The position numbers were made by a program, and so were the translations under genes. A stretch of DNA of 64,000 nt from an uncultured delta proteobacterium (GTDB lineage Bacteria > Desulfobacterota > Desulfobulbia > Desulfobulbales > Desulfurivibrionaceae): positions 22,976 through 86,975 of the forward strand of contig CAIPYE010000003.1 in the NCBI GenBank assembly GCA_903869265.1. Direction: 5' to 3'. Position 1 is the stretch's first letter, and each line of letters opens with the position of its first letter. A model generated the notes under the pieces. It was given only the letters and a program-made list of their open reading frames with translations. It made no database searches and had not been told where the DNA came from. This document shows positions 18,128 to 26,863 of the stretch, piece by piece.

Positions 18128-19707
18128 TGGATCGCCTGTTTCCACGCTCCGAAAGCGCAGCCCCTTTCGGCAGGGGTTGCCTGCTGGCGCTGTTGACCAG
18201 CGGGCTGCTCTTGACTGCCTCTCCGGGGGTCATAGCCCTGCCCCAGCTTGCCTGGCTGGCACTTGTTCCTCTTATCTGGTCCCTTCACAACCAGCCCCCG
18301 CGCAGAGCCGCCCTCCTCGGCCTCATCTGCGGTCTGGCCTATTATCTGCCCCTTTTGTACTGGATCGTCATTGTCCTGGCCACCTATGGTCAGGTGCCCC
18401 TGCCCATTGCGGTGCTGGCCCTGTTTTTTCTTGCCCTGTACATGAGCTGCTATCTGGCGGGATTCGCCTTTCTCTGCGCCAAAACAGGACCGAGCCTTCC
18501 TTTGCTCGTTTTCGCCCCGGTCTGCTGGGTGGCGCTCGACCTGATCCGCAGCCTGCTGTTCACCGGCTTTCCCTGGCTGGATCTGGCCTACACCCAGTAT
18601 AATTTACCCCTGCTCATCCAGGTTGCCGATCTGGCAGGCCATTACGGCCTCACCTTTCTCATGGTGCTGGCAAACGGTCTGATCTTCACCCTTGCCGCCT
18701 CGCTTGTCCGGCGCAAGGCGACAACTTCCCCGGCCATCATCGCAGCCGCCGCAGTCCTGTTGCTGATGGCCTCAGGCTACAGCTTCTGGCGGATGCAGAC
18801 TTTTCCGACCGCCATCGCCCAGGCGGAACAGATGGAGGTGGCCGTAGCCCAGGGCAATATTCCGCAAGATCAAAAATGGCAGCCTGCCTTTCAGCGGGAA
18901 ACCATTGACACCTACCTTCGCCTGAGCAATGCGCTTTTCACCGCTCAAAAACCGCAGCTGATTGTCTGGCCGGAAACCGCCCTGCCATTTTACCCCTACG
19001 AACATCCTCTTTTTCTTCGCCTGCACAGCGAACTCACCAGGCCGCACCAGACATATCTTCTCACCGGCGCGCCCCACCGGGAAAAAACCTCAGCCGCAGG
19101 CCCCCTCACCTATGCCAACAGCGCCTTTCTGCTTTCCCCGGAGGGGCAAGTCGTGGGTCGCTACGACAAGCAGCACCTGGTGCCCTTTGGCGAATATATC
19201 CCCTTCCGCCGGATTTTGAGTTTTGCTTCGCCGCTGGTGGAAACCCTGGGCGCCTTTTCTCCTGGCCAAACCAATACACCATTACCCTGCCAGAGCAGCC
19301 GGATAGGGGTATTGATCTGCTTTGAAAGCATCTTTCCGGAAATTTCCCGGAAGCAGGTGGAAGGTGGGGCGAATCTCCTGGTCACCATCACCAACGATGC
19401 CTGGTTCGGCAGGTCGAGCGCTCCTTGGCAGCATCTGGCCATGGGGGTGTTCCGAGCGGTGGAAACCAGAAAAACCTTGCTCCGCGCGGCCAACACCGGG
19501 ATCAGCGCCTTCGTCGACCCCATGGGCCGGATACAACAAGCTTCCCCCCTGTTTGCCGAGTACGCCCGCAGTCAGGCTGTCGCCCTGCTGAACGGCTTGA
19601 CCTGCTATGTCCGCTGGGGGTATCTTTTCCCCTGGATATGCCTCTTCCTGACAATGGCGGGCCTGTGGCGGTGTTCTGCATGCAGGAAAAATACAAAAAA
19701 TAAATAA
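18127..19707 (+). CDS. lnt: Apolipoprotein N-acyltransferase
   Basis: Integral inner-membrane enzyme of 526 residues that adds the third acyl chain to lipoproteins. The N-terminal 210 residues contain about six hydrophobic helices, followed by a periplasmic nitrilase-type domain. The catalytic triad is visible: Glu in IVWPETALPFYPYE, Lys in GRYDKQHLVPFGEYIPFR and Cys in GVLICFESIFPEI. One more hydrophobic segment ends the protein. It overlaps ybeX by one base and precedes prfB by 31 bases. Length and motifs are normal for the family. Its presence fits a diderm with sorted lipoproteins, one of which may be the product at 43071-43829. Confidence 0.96.
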   Translation: MDRLFPRSESAAPFGRGCLLALLTSGLLLTASPGVIALPQLAWLALVPLIWSLHNQPPRRAALLGLICGLAYYLPLLYWIVIVLATYGQVPLPIAVLALFFLALYMSCYLAGFAFLCAKTGPSLPLLVFAPVCWVALDLIRSLLFTGFPWLDLAYTQYNLPLLIQVADLAGHYGLTFLMVLANGLIFTLAASLVRRKATTSPAIIAAAAVLLLMASGYSFWRMQTFPTAIAQAEQMEVAVAQGNIPQDQKWQPAFQRETIDTYLRLSNALFTAQKPQLIVWPETALPFYPYEHPLFLRLHSELTRPHQTYLLTGAPHREKTSAAGPLTYANSAFLLSPEGQVVGRYDKQHLVPFGEYIPFRRILSFASPLVETLGAFSPGQTNTPLPCQSSRIGVLICFESIFPEISRKQVEGGANLLVTITNDAWFGRSSAPWQHLAMGVFRAVETRKTLLRAANTGISAFVDPMGRIQQASPLFAEYARSQAVALLNGLTCYVRWGYLFPWICLFLTMAGLWRCSACRKNTKNK

Positions 19708-19738
19708 ACACCAACTCTTACCACCAGGAGAACACACC

Positions 19739-20834
19739 ATGTCTGCGGAACTCAAACAAAAGATTCAGGATCTCAAGGGTCGCCTCATCTCCCTGAAGGA
19801 GCATCTTTGAGGTAGATCACAAGAGAGAACGATTGCAGGAACTGGAGCAGATGACCCTGGCCCCGGCTTTCTGGGACAACCAGGAAAACGCCCAGAAAGT
19901 GCAGCGGGAACAGGGCGCTATCCAGAATATTGTTGAGAGCTGGGATACCTCCCAGGCTGAGCTTGAAGAGGCGGAACTCCTTCTCGAAATGGGCATGGCC
20001 GAAGGCGACGAGGAGACCATCACGGAGGTTGACCAGGCCCTGGACGCGCTGCTTGAGCGGGTCGGGACCGTGGAACTTGAGTGCATGTTCACCGGCGAGC
20101 ACGACGCCAGCAACGCCATGATCACCATCCACGCGGGCGCTGGCGGCACCGAGGCCCAGGACTGGGTGAGCATCCTCCTGCGCATGTATCTGCGCTGGTG
20201 TGAGGCCAAAAAATTCCCCACCGAGATGCTCGATCTGCAACCCGGCGACGAGGCCGGGGTCAAGAGCGCGACCATCATGGTCACCGGTCACAACGCCTAT
20301 GGCTTACTGCGCTCGGAGATGGGCATCCACCGACTGGTGCGCATCTCCCCCTTCGACGCCAGCGGGAGGCGGCATACCTCTTTTGCCTCGGTGTTCGTCT
20401 TTCCGGAACTGGACGACGACATCCAGGTGGACATCAACGACAAGGATCTGCGCATCGACACCTACCGGGCCAGCGGCGCAGGGGGCCAGCACGTCAACAA
20501 GACCAGCTCGGCCATCCGCATCACCCATCTGCCCACCGGCATCGTGGTCCAGTGCCAGAACGAACGGAGCCAGCACCGCAACAAGGACACGGCCATGAAG
20601 ATGCTCAAGGCCCGGCTCTACGACAAGGAGCGTGCGGAACAAAAAGAACAGCACAAGGATATCGTCGGCGAAAAAAAGGAGATCGCCTGGGGCAGCCAGA
20701 TCCGCTCCTACGTGATGCAGCCCTACCGGTTGATCAAGGACCACCGCACCAATTTCGAGGTGGGCAATGTGGACAGCACCTTGGACGGCAACCTTGATCC
20801 GTTCATCAAGGCCTATCTGCTGTGGCAGCGATAA
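19739..20834 (+). CDS. prfB: Peptide chain release factor 2, with programmed +1 frameshift
   Basis: The gene starts at ATG 19739 behind AGGAG and reads 23 codons to an in-frame TGA at 19808-19810. The site AAGGAG-cat-CTT-TGA-G is the classical autoregulatory frameshift signal: an internal Shine-Dalgarno sequence, a slippery CTT and a UGA recognised by RF2 itself. After a +1 shift, translation continues as L-EVDHKRERLQELEQM and through the ORF listed from 19833. The full product is about 364 residues, with the peptidyl-tRNA hydrolysis motif in RASGAGGQHVNKTSSAIRITH. It terminates translation at UGA and UAA. The 333-aa ORF in the track is therefore only part of the gene. Confidence 0.96.
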
Positions 20835-22027
20835 CTCCGCTCCAGTGCGCAAAATGCGGGGCCTGCACCGTGGTCTGCCCGGTCTTTCAGGCCGGTGGCC
20901 GGGAATCGCTTTCTGCCCGCGGCAGGCTGCATCTGCTGGAACACCTTGATCCGGCCCAGGCCTCGGACGCCTACGCGGAGATTCTTTCCCAATGTCTGCT
21001 CTGCGGGGCTTGCAGTTCCGTGTGCTCACGGGGGCTCGACCCGCCTGCCCGTTTTATTGCCGCCCGAAAGCAACTTGAAAAAACAGCGGGGTGCCAGGTC
21101 TTGCTCAGGGCCATCACCCAGAAAGCCCTGAGCAATCCGGCCCTGCTGGCGGCAATTGCCAATCTCGGTCGCCCCCTGCTGGACTTACTGCCAGCGGACA
21201 GCGGCCTGCGACTTCGCCTCGGTCTGCCGCTGGAGAGCACTATCCTCTCCCCTGCCCTGCCAGAAACTCCGGCGGAAAAATCCGCCCCCCCGGCCCTGGC
21301 CTATTTCCCCGGTTGCTACGCCACCCATCTGCACCGGGAAATCGGCGAGGCGACGGAGCGGATAGCCACAGCCTTCACCGGCAATCCCCCCCTCAGGCCA
21401 AAACAACAATGGTGTTGCGGACTTGCCGCGGAAAACGGTGGAGACACCAGCACGGCCAAGCGCCTTGCCAAGCAAAACATCCTTGCCTTTGCCAGAAACA
21501 CCCTGCCCATCCTGACCTCCTGCGCCTCCTGTTACAGCCAGTTGCGCCGCTATCCTGAACTTCTTGCAGATGATCCTGCATGGCAAAAAAAGGGACAAGC
21601 CTTTGCCGGTCGGCTTGTTGAATTTTCCACCTTTGTGGCCCAGGCCATGGAGACTGACCCAACTTTCTCCTTTGCTGCTTCAGCCAAAGCGCACACCGTA
21701 GTTTACCACGATCCCTGCCACCTGCGGTTTCACGCCAAGATCACCGCTCCACCCAGGGAAATCCTCCGGGCCATTCCCGGCCTGCGCCTGGTCGAACTTG
21801 CCAATGGCCCGCAATGCTGCGGCCAGGGGGGGCTGTTTCATCTGGCCCAGCCGGAGCTGGCGGAAAAAATCAGAGTCCGCCTGCTCAATCAGGTAGAACA
21901 GGCAGCGCCCGATCTGGTGACCACCACCTGCTCCGGCTGCCTCATCCATATCCAGCAGGGGTTGGGTCATGATCCGACTCGTCCCGAGGTTCGGCATCTG
22001 GCCATTCTTCTGGCAGAGCTGCTGTAA
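20822..22027 (+). CDS. GlcF-like iron-sulfur oxidoreductase subunit (two 4Fe-4S motifs, CCG domains)
   Basis: Protein of 401 residues. Two ferredoxin-type motifs are at the N-terminus (CAKCGACTVVCP and CLLCGACSSVCSRG). Two cysteine-rich CCG-type domains follow (FPGCYATHLHREIG ... CCGLAAENGG, and CHLRFH ... CCGQGGLFHL ... CSGCLIHIQQGL). This is the layout of glycolate/lactate oxidase iron-sulfur subunits, which pass electrons from an FAD partner such as GlcD to the quinone pool. No GlcD or LldE/LldG gene is adjacent, so the partner is elsewhere and the substrate is open. The GTG start overlaps the end of prfB by 13 bases, implying cotranslation. Confidence 0.85.
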   Translation: MAAITPLQCAKCGACTVVCPVFQAGGRESLSARGRLHLLEHLDPAQASDAYAEILSQCLLCGACSSVCSRGLDPPARFIAARKQLEKTAGCQVLLRAITQKALSNPALLAAIANLGRPLLDLLPADSGLRLRLGLPLESTILSPALPETPAEKSAPPALAYFPGCYATHLHREIGEATERIATAFTGNPPLRPKQQWCCGLAAENGGDTSTAKRLAKQNILAFARNTLPILTSCASCYSQLRRYPELLADDPAWQKKGQAFAGRLVEFSTFVAQAMETDPTFSFAASAKAHTVVYHDPCHLRFHAKITAPPREILRAIPGLRLVELANGPQCCGQGGLFHLAQPELAEKIRVRLLNQVEQAAPDLVTTTCSGCLIHIQQGLGHDPTRPEVRHLAILLAELL

Positions 22028-22197
22028 GAGAAATCCCCCAGACTGAAAATTTCTTCCCCGGCCTCCTGCTGGTCCTTGCGTAATTTTTCCGGGCATTATA
22101 ATGTATCCCCCGGACAGGTTTTACATCTCAGACTGATTTGCCGGAAGTACATGCCGGCCGCCCCTATTCCGATCCCCCAAAAAAGGAGAAACACATA

Positions 22198-23085
22198 ATG
22201 ACCATACCCACACGACGCTTTTGGGGCTGTTTCCCTCTGCTTTTGGCCACTCTGATCTTGACTGCGCCCTGCCAGGCCGGGGTGGACTGGGAGGTAAGCA
22301 ATACTCTGAAAACCCCCACCGCTCCCCTGGACGTTGCCGCTTCGCTGGACGGCAAATGGACCTTTGTCCTGGCCGAAGGCGGCAAACTCCTGATCTATAC
22401 CGACAAAGGTACCCTGGAAGACACCATTGGTGTTGACCCGACCATGGACCACATCGCCTCCTCCGGCTTGCAAGCGGCCAACATCCCAGACAAAATCCAC
22501 CTGACCAGCAGCAAAAACAAAACCGTCCAGACCATCAGCCTGGATTTCTCCGTACAGATCAATATCCAGGGCGCCCCGTTTCTCGGGCAGGAAAATGCCC
22601 CGGTGGTCATTGTCGCGTTCAGCGATTTTGAATGCCCCTATTGCGGCACGGTGGGCGCCCTGTTTGACGAGGTACTGGCCAAGCATCCCAAGGAGGTCAA
22701 GATCGTTTTCAAACAGTTCCCCCTGACCATGCACAAAATGGCCCAGTCCGCCGCCCTTGCCTCCTTGGCGGCCCACCGCCAGGGCAAGTTCTGGCAATAC
22801 CATGACCTGCTTTTTGAAAACCAGAAATCTCTTTCCGAGGAAAAATACAAAGAACTGGCCAAAAAGATTGGCCTTGATCTGGACCGATTCAACAAGGATT
22901 ATAAGGCCCCGGTCAACCTGCAGACCCTTGAACGCGACATGGCTGACGCACAGCTTGCCGGAGTTCGGGGCACCCCCACCATTTTCGTCAATGGCCGTCG
23001 GCTGAAAGAACGCAACATCAAGGATCTTCAGCAAATGATCAGCCAGGAATTGGGCAAACGCACCAAAGGCGGAGCCTCCCGTTGA
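22198..23085 (+). CDS. Periplasmic thiol-disulfide oxidoreductase (DsbA family) with N-terminal extension
   Basis: Protein of about 295 residues starting at ATG 22198 behind AAAAGGAGAAA; the ORF track adds 20 residues. It has a signal peptide (RRFWGCFPLLLATLILTAPCQA), then about 95 residues resembling one or two beta-propeller-type repeats (LDVAASLDGKWTFVLAEGGKLLIYT). The DsbA-type thioredoxin domain carries FSDFECPYCGTV as active site and the cis-proline loop GVRGTPTIFVNGRRL. It may act as oxidase or isomerase in the periplasm. The N-terminal extension could bind a partner. The phoH start overlaps its stop codon. Confidence 0.85.
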   Translation: MTIPTRRFWGCFPLLLATLILTAPCQAGVDWEVSNTLKTPTAPLDVAASLDGKWTFVLAEGGKLLIYTDKGTLEDTIGVDPTMDHIASSGLQAANIPDKIHLTSSKNKTVQTISLDFSVQINIQGAPFLGQENAPVVIVAFSDFECPYCGTVGALFDEVLAKHPKEVKIVFKQFPLTMHKMAQSAALASLAAHRQGKFWQYHDLLFENQKSLSEEKYKELAKKIGLDLDRFNKDYKAPVNLQTLERDMADAQLAGVRGTPTIFVNGRRLKERNIKDLQQMISQELGKRTKGGASR

Positions 23086-24068
23086 TCAAACGCGACATCA
23101 CCCTGGCCGACAACAATACCGCCCTGCTCGTTTACGGCGATCTGAACAAGAACCTTGCCGTTCTCGAGGAGGGAACCGGAGTCAGCATCCAGGTGCGGGG
23201 CAGCCAACTCACCGTAAGCGGGCCGAAACACGAGGTGGAGCTGGCGGTCTCGGCCATTAGCAAACTCCAGGAGCTGATCCGCGCAGGCTATCCGGTGTAT
23301 CCCTCGGATGTCGCCTATGCCCTGCGCATCCTCCAGTCCTCGCCCAAGGCGAATCTCAAGGAAATTTTCCTCGACAAGGTGTACATCACCGCCGAACAAA
23401 AGGTGGTCTCGCCCAAGAGCATCAACCAGAAACTCTACATCGACAACATCCGGACCCACGACATTGTTTTCGGCATCGGCCCGGCAGGCACCGGCAAAAC
23501 CTATCTTGCCGTGGCCATGGCGGTTTCCGCCTTTGTCAGCAAGCAGGTTCGCTCCATCATCCTGGCAAGACCTGCGGTGGAAGCCGGTGAGCGGCTGGGC
23601 TTTCTCCCCGGCGACATGGCCCAAAAGGTCAACCCCTACCTGCGCCCCCTGCATGATGCCTTAAACGCCATGCTGGGCCGGGGCAAGGTTGCGGATCTCA
23701 TCGAGGAAGGGTTGATCGAGATCGCCCCCCTGGCCTTCATGCGCGGCCGGACCCTGAGCAACGCCTTTGTCATCCTGGACGAGGCCCAGAACACCACGCA
23801 CGAGCAGATGAAGATGTTTCTCACCCGGCTTGGCTTCAACTCCCAAGCGGTAATCACCGGGGACATCACCCAGATCGACCTGCCGGACCGCAGACAATCC
23901 GGCCTTATCGAGGCAGCAAGAATTCTGAAAGATATCAGTGGGATCGCCTTCAACCAATTCTCCGAGGTGGACGTGGTCCGCCACCGGCTGGTGCAGGAGA
24001 TCATCCGCGCTTATGCCGACAAAGAAACCCTGCCGCCGCCCCGCCGGACAACGCCAAGGAAACACTGA
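23082..24068 (+). CDS. phoH: PhoH-family ATPase (YbeZ-like)
   Basis: Protein of 328 residues. A short N-terminal KH-like segment is followed by the PhoH ATPase domain with Walker A GPAGTGKT (about 133-140) and Walker B region FVILDEAQNTTHEQMKMFLTR, plus ITGDITQIDLP. In E. coli the orthologue YbeZ works next to the ribonuclease YbeY in RNA metabolism; here YbeY follows directly, which supports that role. The start is a TTG overlapping the preceding stop (gTTGA). Length and motifs are typical of the family. Confidence 0.93.
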   Translation: MIKRDITLADNNTALLVYGDLNKNLAVLEEGTGVSIQVRGSQLTVSGPKHEVELAVSAISKLQELIRAGYPVYPSDVAYALRILQSSPKANLKEIFLDKVYITAEQKVVSPKSINQKLYIDNIRTHDIVFGIGPAGTGKTYLAVAMAVSAFVSKQVRSIILARPAVEAGERLGFLPGDMAQKVNPYLRPLHDALNAMLGRGKVADLIEEGLIEIAPLAFMRGRTLSNAFVILDEAQNTTHEQMKMFLTRLGFNSQAVITGDITQIDLPDRRQSGLIEAARILKDISGIAFNQFSEVDVVRHRLVQEIIRAYADKETLPPPRRTTPRKH

Positions 24069-24074
24069 AAACCC

Positions 24075-25250
24075 ATGCCCGCGCTCATTACCAGCCAGAC
24101 GGCCATGCCCCCGAGCATCAGCCTGCAACACCTCCGGCAGCGGACCGAACGGCTCATGCGTCTGTGCGGCTGCGCCGAAAACGAATTGAGCATCCTGCTG
24201 GTTGACGACCCTGGCATGGCGCAGCTCAACGAACAGTACCGCAACAAAAAAGGGCCGACCAACGTTCTGGCCTTTGCCATGCTGGAGGGTGAAGGCATCC
24301 CGCCGGTTGCGGACCTGCTGGGAGATGTGATCATCTCCCTGGATACCGCCTCCCGTGAGGCCTTGGCGGATGGCGTCACCCTGCACCAGCGGGTGACGAT
24401 CCTCCTTATCCACGGCCTTCTGCATCTCTTGGGCCTCGACCACGAACGTTCCCGCGCCGAGGCCAAGGCCATGGCGGACAGGGAAAAACAACTTTTGCAT
24501 CAATTGTTAACCGAGGAAAGGAGAGGAAAAATGGTCAGTCTTGCCATCAATGTCGATCATGTCGCCACCCTGCGTCAGGCCCGGGGCATCAGCGAGCCTG
24601 ACCCGGTTCTGGCTGCGGGCATCTGCGAACTGGCCGGAGCCCAAGGAATTGTCGTCCATCTTCGGGAAGACCGTCGGCATATCCAGGACCGGGACGTGCA
24701 GTTGCTCCGGCAGACCGTAAAAACCAAGCTCAACCTGGAGATGGGTGCCACCGAGGAAATCATCGGTATCGCCCTGGAAATCAAGCCGGACATGATCACC
24801 CTGGTTCCGGAAAAACGCAAGGAATTGACCACCGAAGGCGGCCTCAATGTGGCCGGGCAGAAGAAAAAACTGCAGGGGGTCATCGCTCGGATGCGCACGG
24901 CCAAAATTCCGGTGAGCCTGTTCATCGACCCGGACTCAAGGCAGATCAACGCGGCCCACGAGGTGGGAGCGACCTTTGTTGAGATTCACACCGGCCGCTA
25001 CTGCGACGCTGCCACGGAAGCAATGCGGGACAAGGAATTCGGACTCATCGCCACAGCGGCGGAAGAGGCTTATGAAATGGGATTGCGAGTGAATGCCGGG
25101 CACGGCCTCAACTACCTCAACACCCGTCGGGTGGCAGCCTTAGGCACCATCGAGGAGCTGAGCATCGGCCACGCGGTGATGGCGCGGGCTATTCTGGTGG
25201 GGCTTGATCAGGCGGTGCGGGAGATGCTGGCACTGCTGCCAGCAGGGTAG
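24075..25250 (+). CDS. ybeY-pdxJ: In-frame YbeY (rRNA endonuclease) - PdxJ (pyridoxine 5'-phosphate synthase) fusion
   Basis: One open frame of 391 residues. Residues 1-152 are YbeY, with the zinc-binding motif [12 protein letters not shown]; YbeY matures 16S rRNA. From [19 protein letters not shown] at residue 153 it is a full-length PdxJ of 239 residues, which condenses 1-deoxyxylulose 5-phosphate with 3-amino-2-oxopropyl phosphate in vitamin B6 synthesis. It shows [15 protein letters not shown] and [11 protein letters not shown]. No stop codon separates them, but a strong ribosome site (AGGAAAGGAGAGG) precedes the PdxJ ATG at 24531, so PdxJ may also be made on its own. The fusion could be real or the result of a lost stop codon. 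Confidence 0.88.
   Translation: MPALITSQTAMPPSISLQHLRQRTERLMRLCGCAENELSILLVDDPGMAQLNEQYRNKKGPTNVLAFAMLEGEGIPPVADLLGDVIISLDTASREALADGVTLHQRVTILLIHGLLHLLGLDHERSRAEAKAMADREKQLLHQLLTEERRGKMVSLAINVDHVATLRQARGISEPDPVLAAGICELAGAQGIVVHLREDRRHIQDRDVQLLRQTVKTKLNLEMGATEEIIGIALEIKPDMITLVPEKRKELTTEGGLNVAGQKKKLQGVIARMRTAKIPVSLFIDPDSRQINAAHEVGATFVEIHTGRYCDAATEAMRDKEFGLIATAAEEAYEMGLRVNAGHGLNYLNTRRVAALGTIEELSIGHAVMARAILVGLDQAVREMLALLPAG
24514..24533 (+). promoter_or_regulatory. Internal ribosome binding site for PdxJ
   Basis: AGGAAAGGAGAGGAAAA-ATG lies within the YbeY-PdxJ open frame. The ATG at 24531 gives a PdxJ of normal length. Confidence 0.65.
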
Positions 25251-25288
25251 GAGTTGCGTTGAATTGAATCCAGAGGGAAAAAGAAAGA

Positions 25289-26731
25289 TCAGGTCGGCAT
25301 GGCATCCCGCTCATCACGGTTCATCTTCCGCACCGAAATCTGGTGGGTTTCCCTGTCGAAATAAATAACCGACTGCTCTTCCTCAAGGGTGATGGTTCGG
25401 GCCAGGGGGCCAATCTTCACCACCACCCCGGGGAAGAGATGGCCATAAACATACACCACCTCGTTCACCATCTGCTCAAGTTCCACCTCCAGCGCCTTGT
25501 TTTCTTCGGTCAGGAGAGTAACCTTGTCCATGGCCTTGGGCATAAAGGCCTTGCACTTGGTCAGCAGGGTGCTTTTATCCTCGGGGAATTTCCCGGCCAG
25601 GTCCTTCTTTATTTTCTCAAGAGCGCTGATGTTCTTGATGACCTCATTCAACCGGTCCGACCACAGGCTGAGTTCCTCGTCAATTTTCTGTTTTTTCATT
25701 TGCAGGGAAGGCACAAGCCCGACACAGACCTCGGTGATCACCTCGGCCTCGCACCCCAGCTCCTTGACATGCACAGAGCCTGCGGCAACAATCTTGCCGC
25801 CGATGATTGTTCCCTTCCCTTGGGTGGCGATCACATCCTTGCCGATACTGGCCTGCGCCTGCAGGAGCACGTCATTGACCCGGAGATAGCCCGCCGTTTC
25901 GAGCCTGGGACCATTCTCCACGAATTCAACAGTGATGTCGCCCTTGGCCCGCAGCTTCGACTCCTCGCCGACAACCCCGCCAAGAACGGTCAGGGAGCCC
26001 CCGGCCATGACTGCGGAATTGCTGATCCCCTGCCCGATCCAGATATCCCCCCGGCATTTGACGCTGAAGCCGGGAAGCACCTCGCCGCTGATCGTCAATT
26101 TGGACCCGCCAAAGACGATGTTTCCCACCTTCATATCCACGTCGCCGGTGATGGAATGTTCGCCAAAAACCGTGGGCTTTCCTTCCGACATGACGAACTT
26201 GCCATCAAGGGCGGCAAAAATCTTCATCTCGTCAGGAGAGAGAGCGACCCCCTTGCCGTATTTGAGCTTGCTGTCCTTTCCCGGCTTGGCAGGGATGGTG
26301 ACCCCGAAGACATCCTGGCCAGCCTTGCCCTGACTTGGCGCGATTTTTTCCAGCAGCAGCCGGTCCTTGGCGACATTAACAATGCTGCCGAGCTCGCGGT
26401 AATCCACCTGGTCTTTATCAGGGTCTGTTTTTTGCGGTCCGGGGACAGCGGGCTTGACATGCATTTTTACCCTGGCGTTCTCGCCAGGGGCAGGAGGAAC
26501 CCCTTTGGCCACAAGAAACGATCCTCCCCCAGCCGACTCCGGGGTTGGCAACACCCCGCCGACAATCCCGTTCTCGGCAAGCTCTTTTTGGAGCAGGCCG
26601 TGATCCAGCTGCGCTCCCGCCTTGGCATCTTTGGGAGTAACAACGGCCTGGAGACGGTCCTTGGTGACCCTCAGAATAAAAGCGTCATTCTGGATCTCAA
26701 CCCCGCCTTTGAAAAGTTTTTCGCTTGCCAT
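25289..26731 (-). CDS. FapA/DUF342 family protein
   Basis: Protein of about 480 residues of the FapA type. The N-terminal half contains LEKIAPSQGKAGQDVFGVTIPAKPGKDSKLKYGKGV. The central part is a beta-helix-like series of repeats (GDVDMKVGNIVFGGSKLTISGEVLPGFSVKCRGDIWIG), and the C-terminal part a coiled coil (about 340-440). Family members are found in many delta-proteobacteria and Bacillota; proposed roles include polymer or flagellar-placement functions, but the function here is unknown. The ATG at 26731 is preferred; a GTG four codons upstream is also open. It stands alone on the minus strand, convergent with ybeY-pdxJ. Confidence 0.8.
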   Translation of the reverse strand: MASEKLFKGGVEIQNDAFILRVTKDRLQAVVTPKDAKAGAQLDHGLLQKELAENGIVGGVLPTPESAGGGSFLVAKGVPPAPGENARVKMHVKPAVPGPQKTDPDKDQVDYRELGSIVNVAKDRLLLEKIAPSQGKAGQDVFGVTIPAKPGKDSKLKYGKGVALSPDEMKIFAALDGKFVMSEGKPTVFGEHSITGDVDMKVGNIVFGGSKLTISGEVLPGFSVKCRGDIWIGQGISNSAVMAGGSLTVLGGVVGEESKLRAKGDITVEFVENGPRLETAGYLRVNDVLLQAQASIGKDVIATQGKGTIIGGKIVAAGSVHVKELGCEAEVITEVCVGLVPSLQMKKQKIDEELSLWSDRLNEVIKNISALEKIKKDLAGKFPEDKSTLLTKCKAFMPKAMDKVTLLTEENKALEVELEQMVNEVVYVYGHLFPGVVVKIGPLARTITLEEEQSVIYFDRETHQISVRKMNRDERDAMPT

Positions 26732-26863
26732 TGCGCGTGCCACCCACGAAAGAATGAAAAAACGGGTTTCAAGCCCCTTTCCCTTACCCTATCGGCCAGT
26801 ATGAAAAAATCTTCAACCGTGGCCATGTACCAATGGTTACACTATATCACAACGAGCTCTTCA

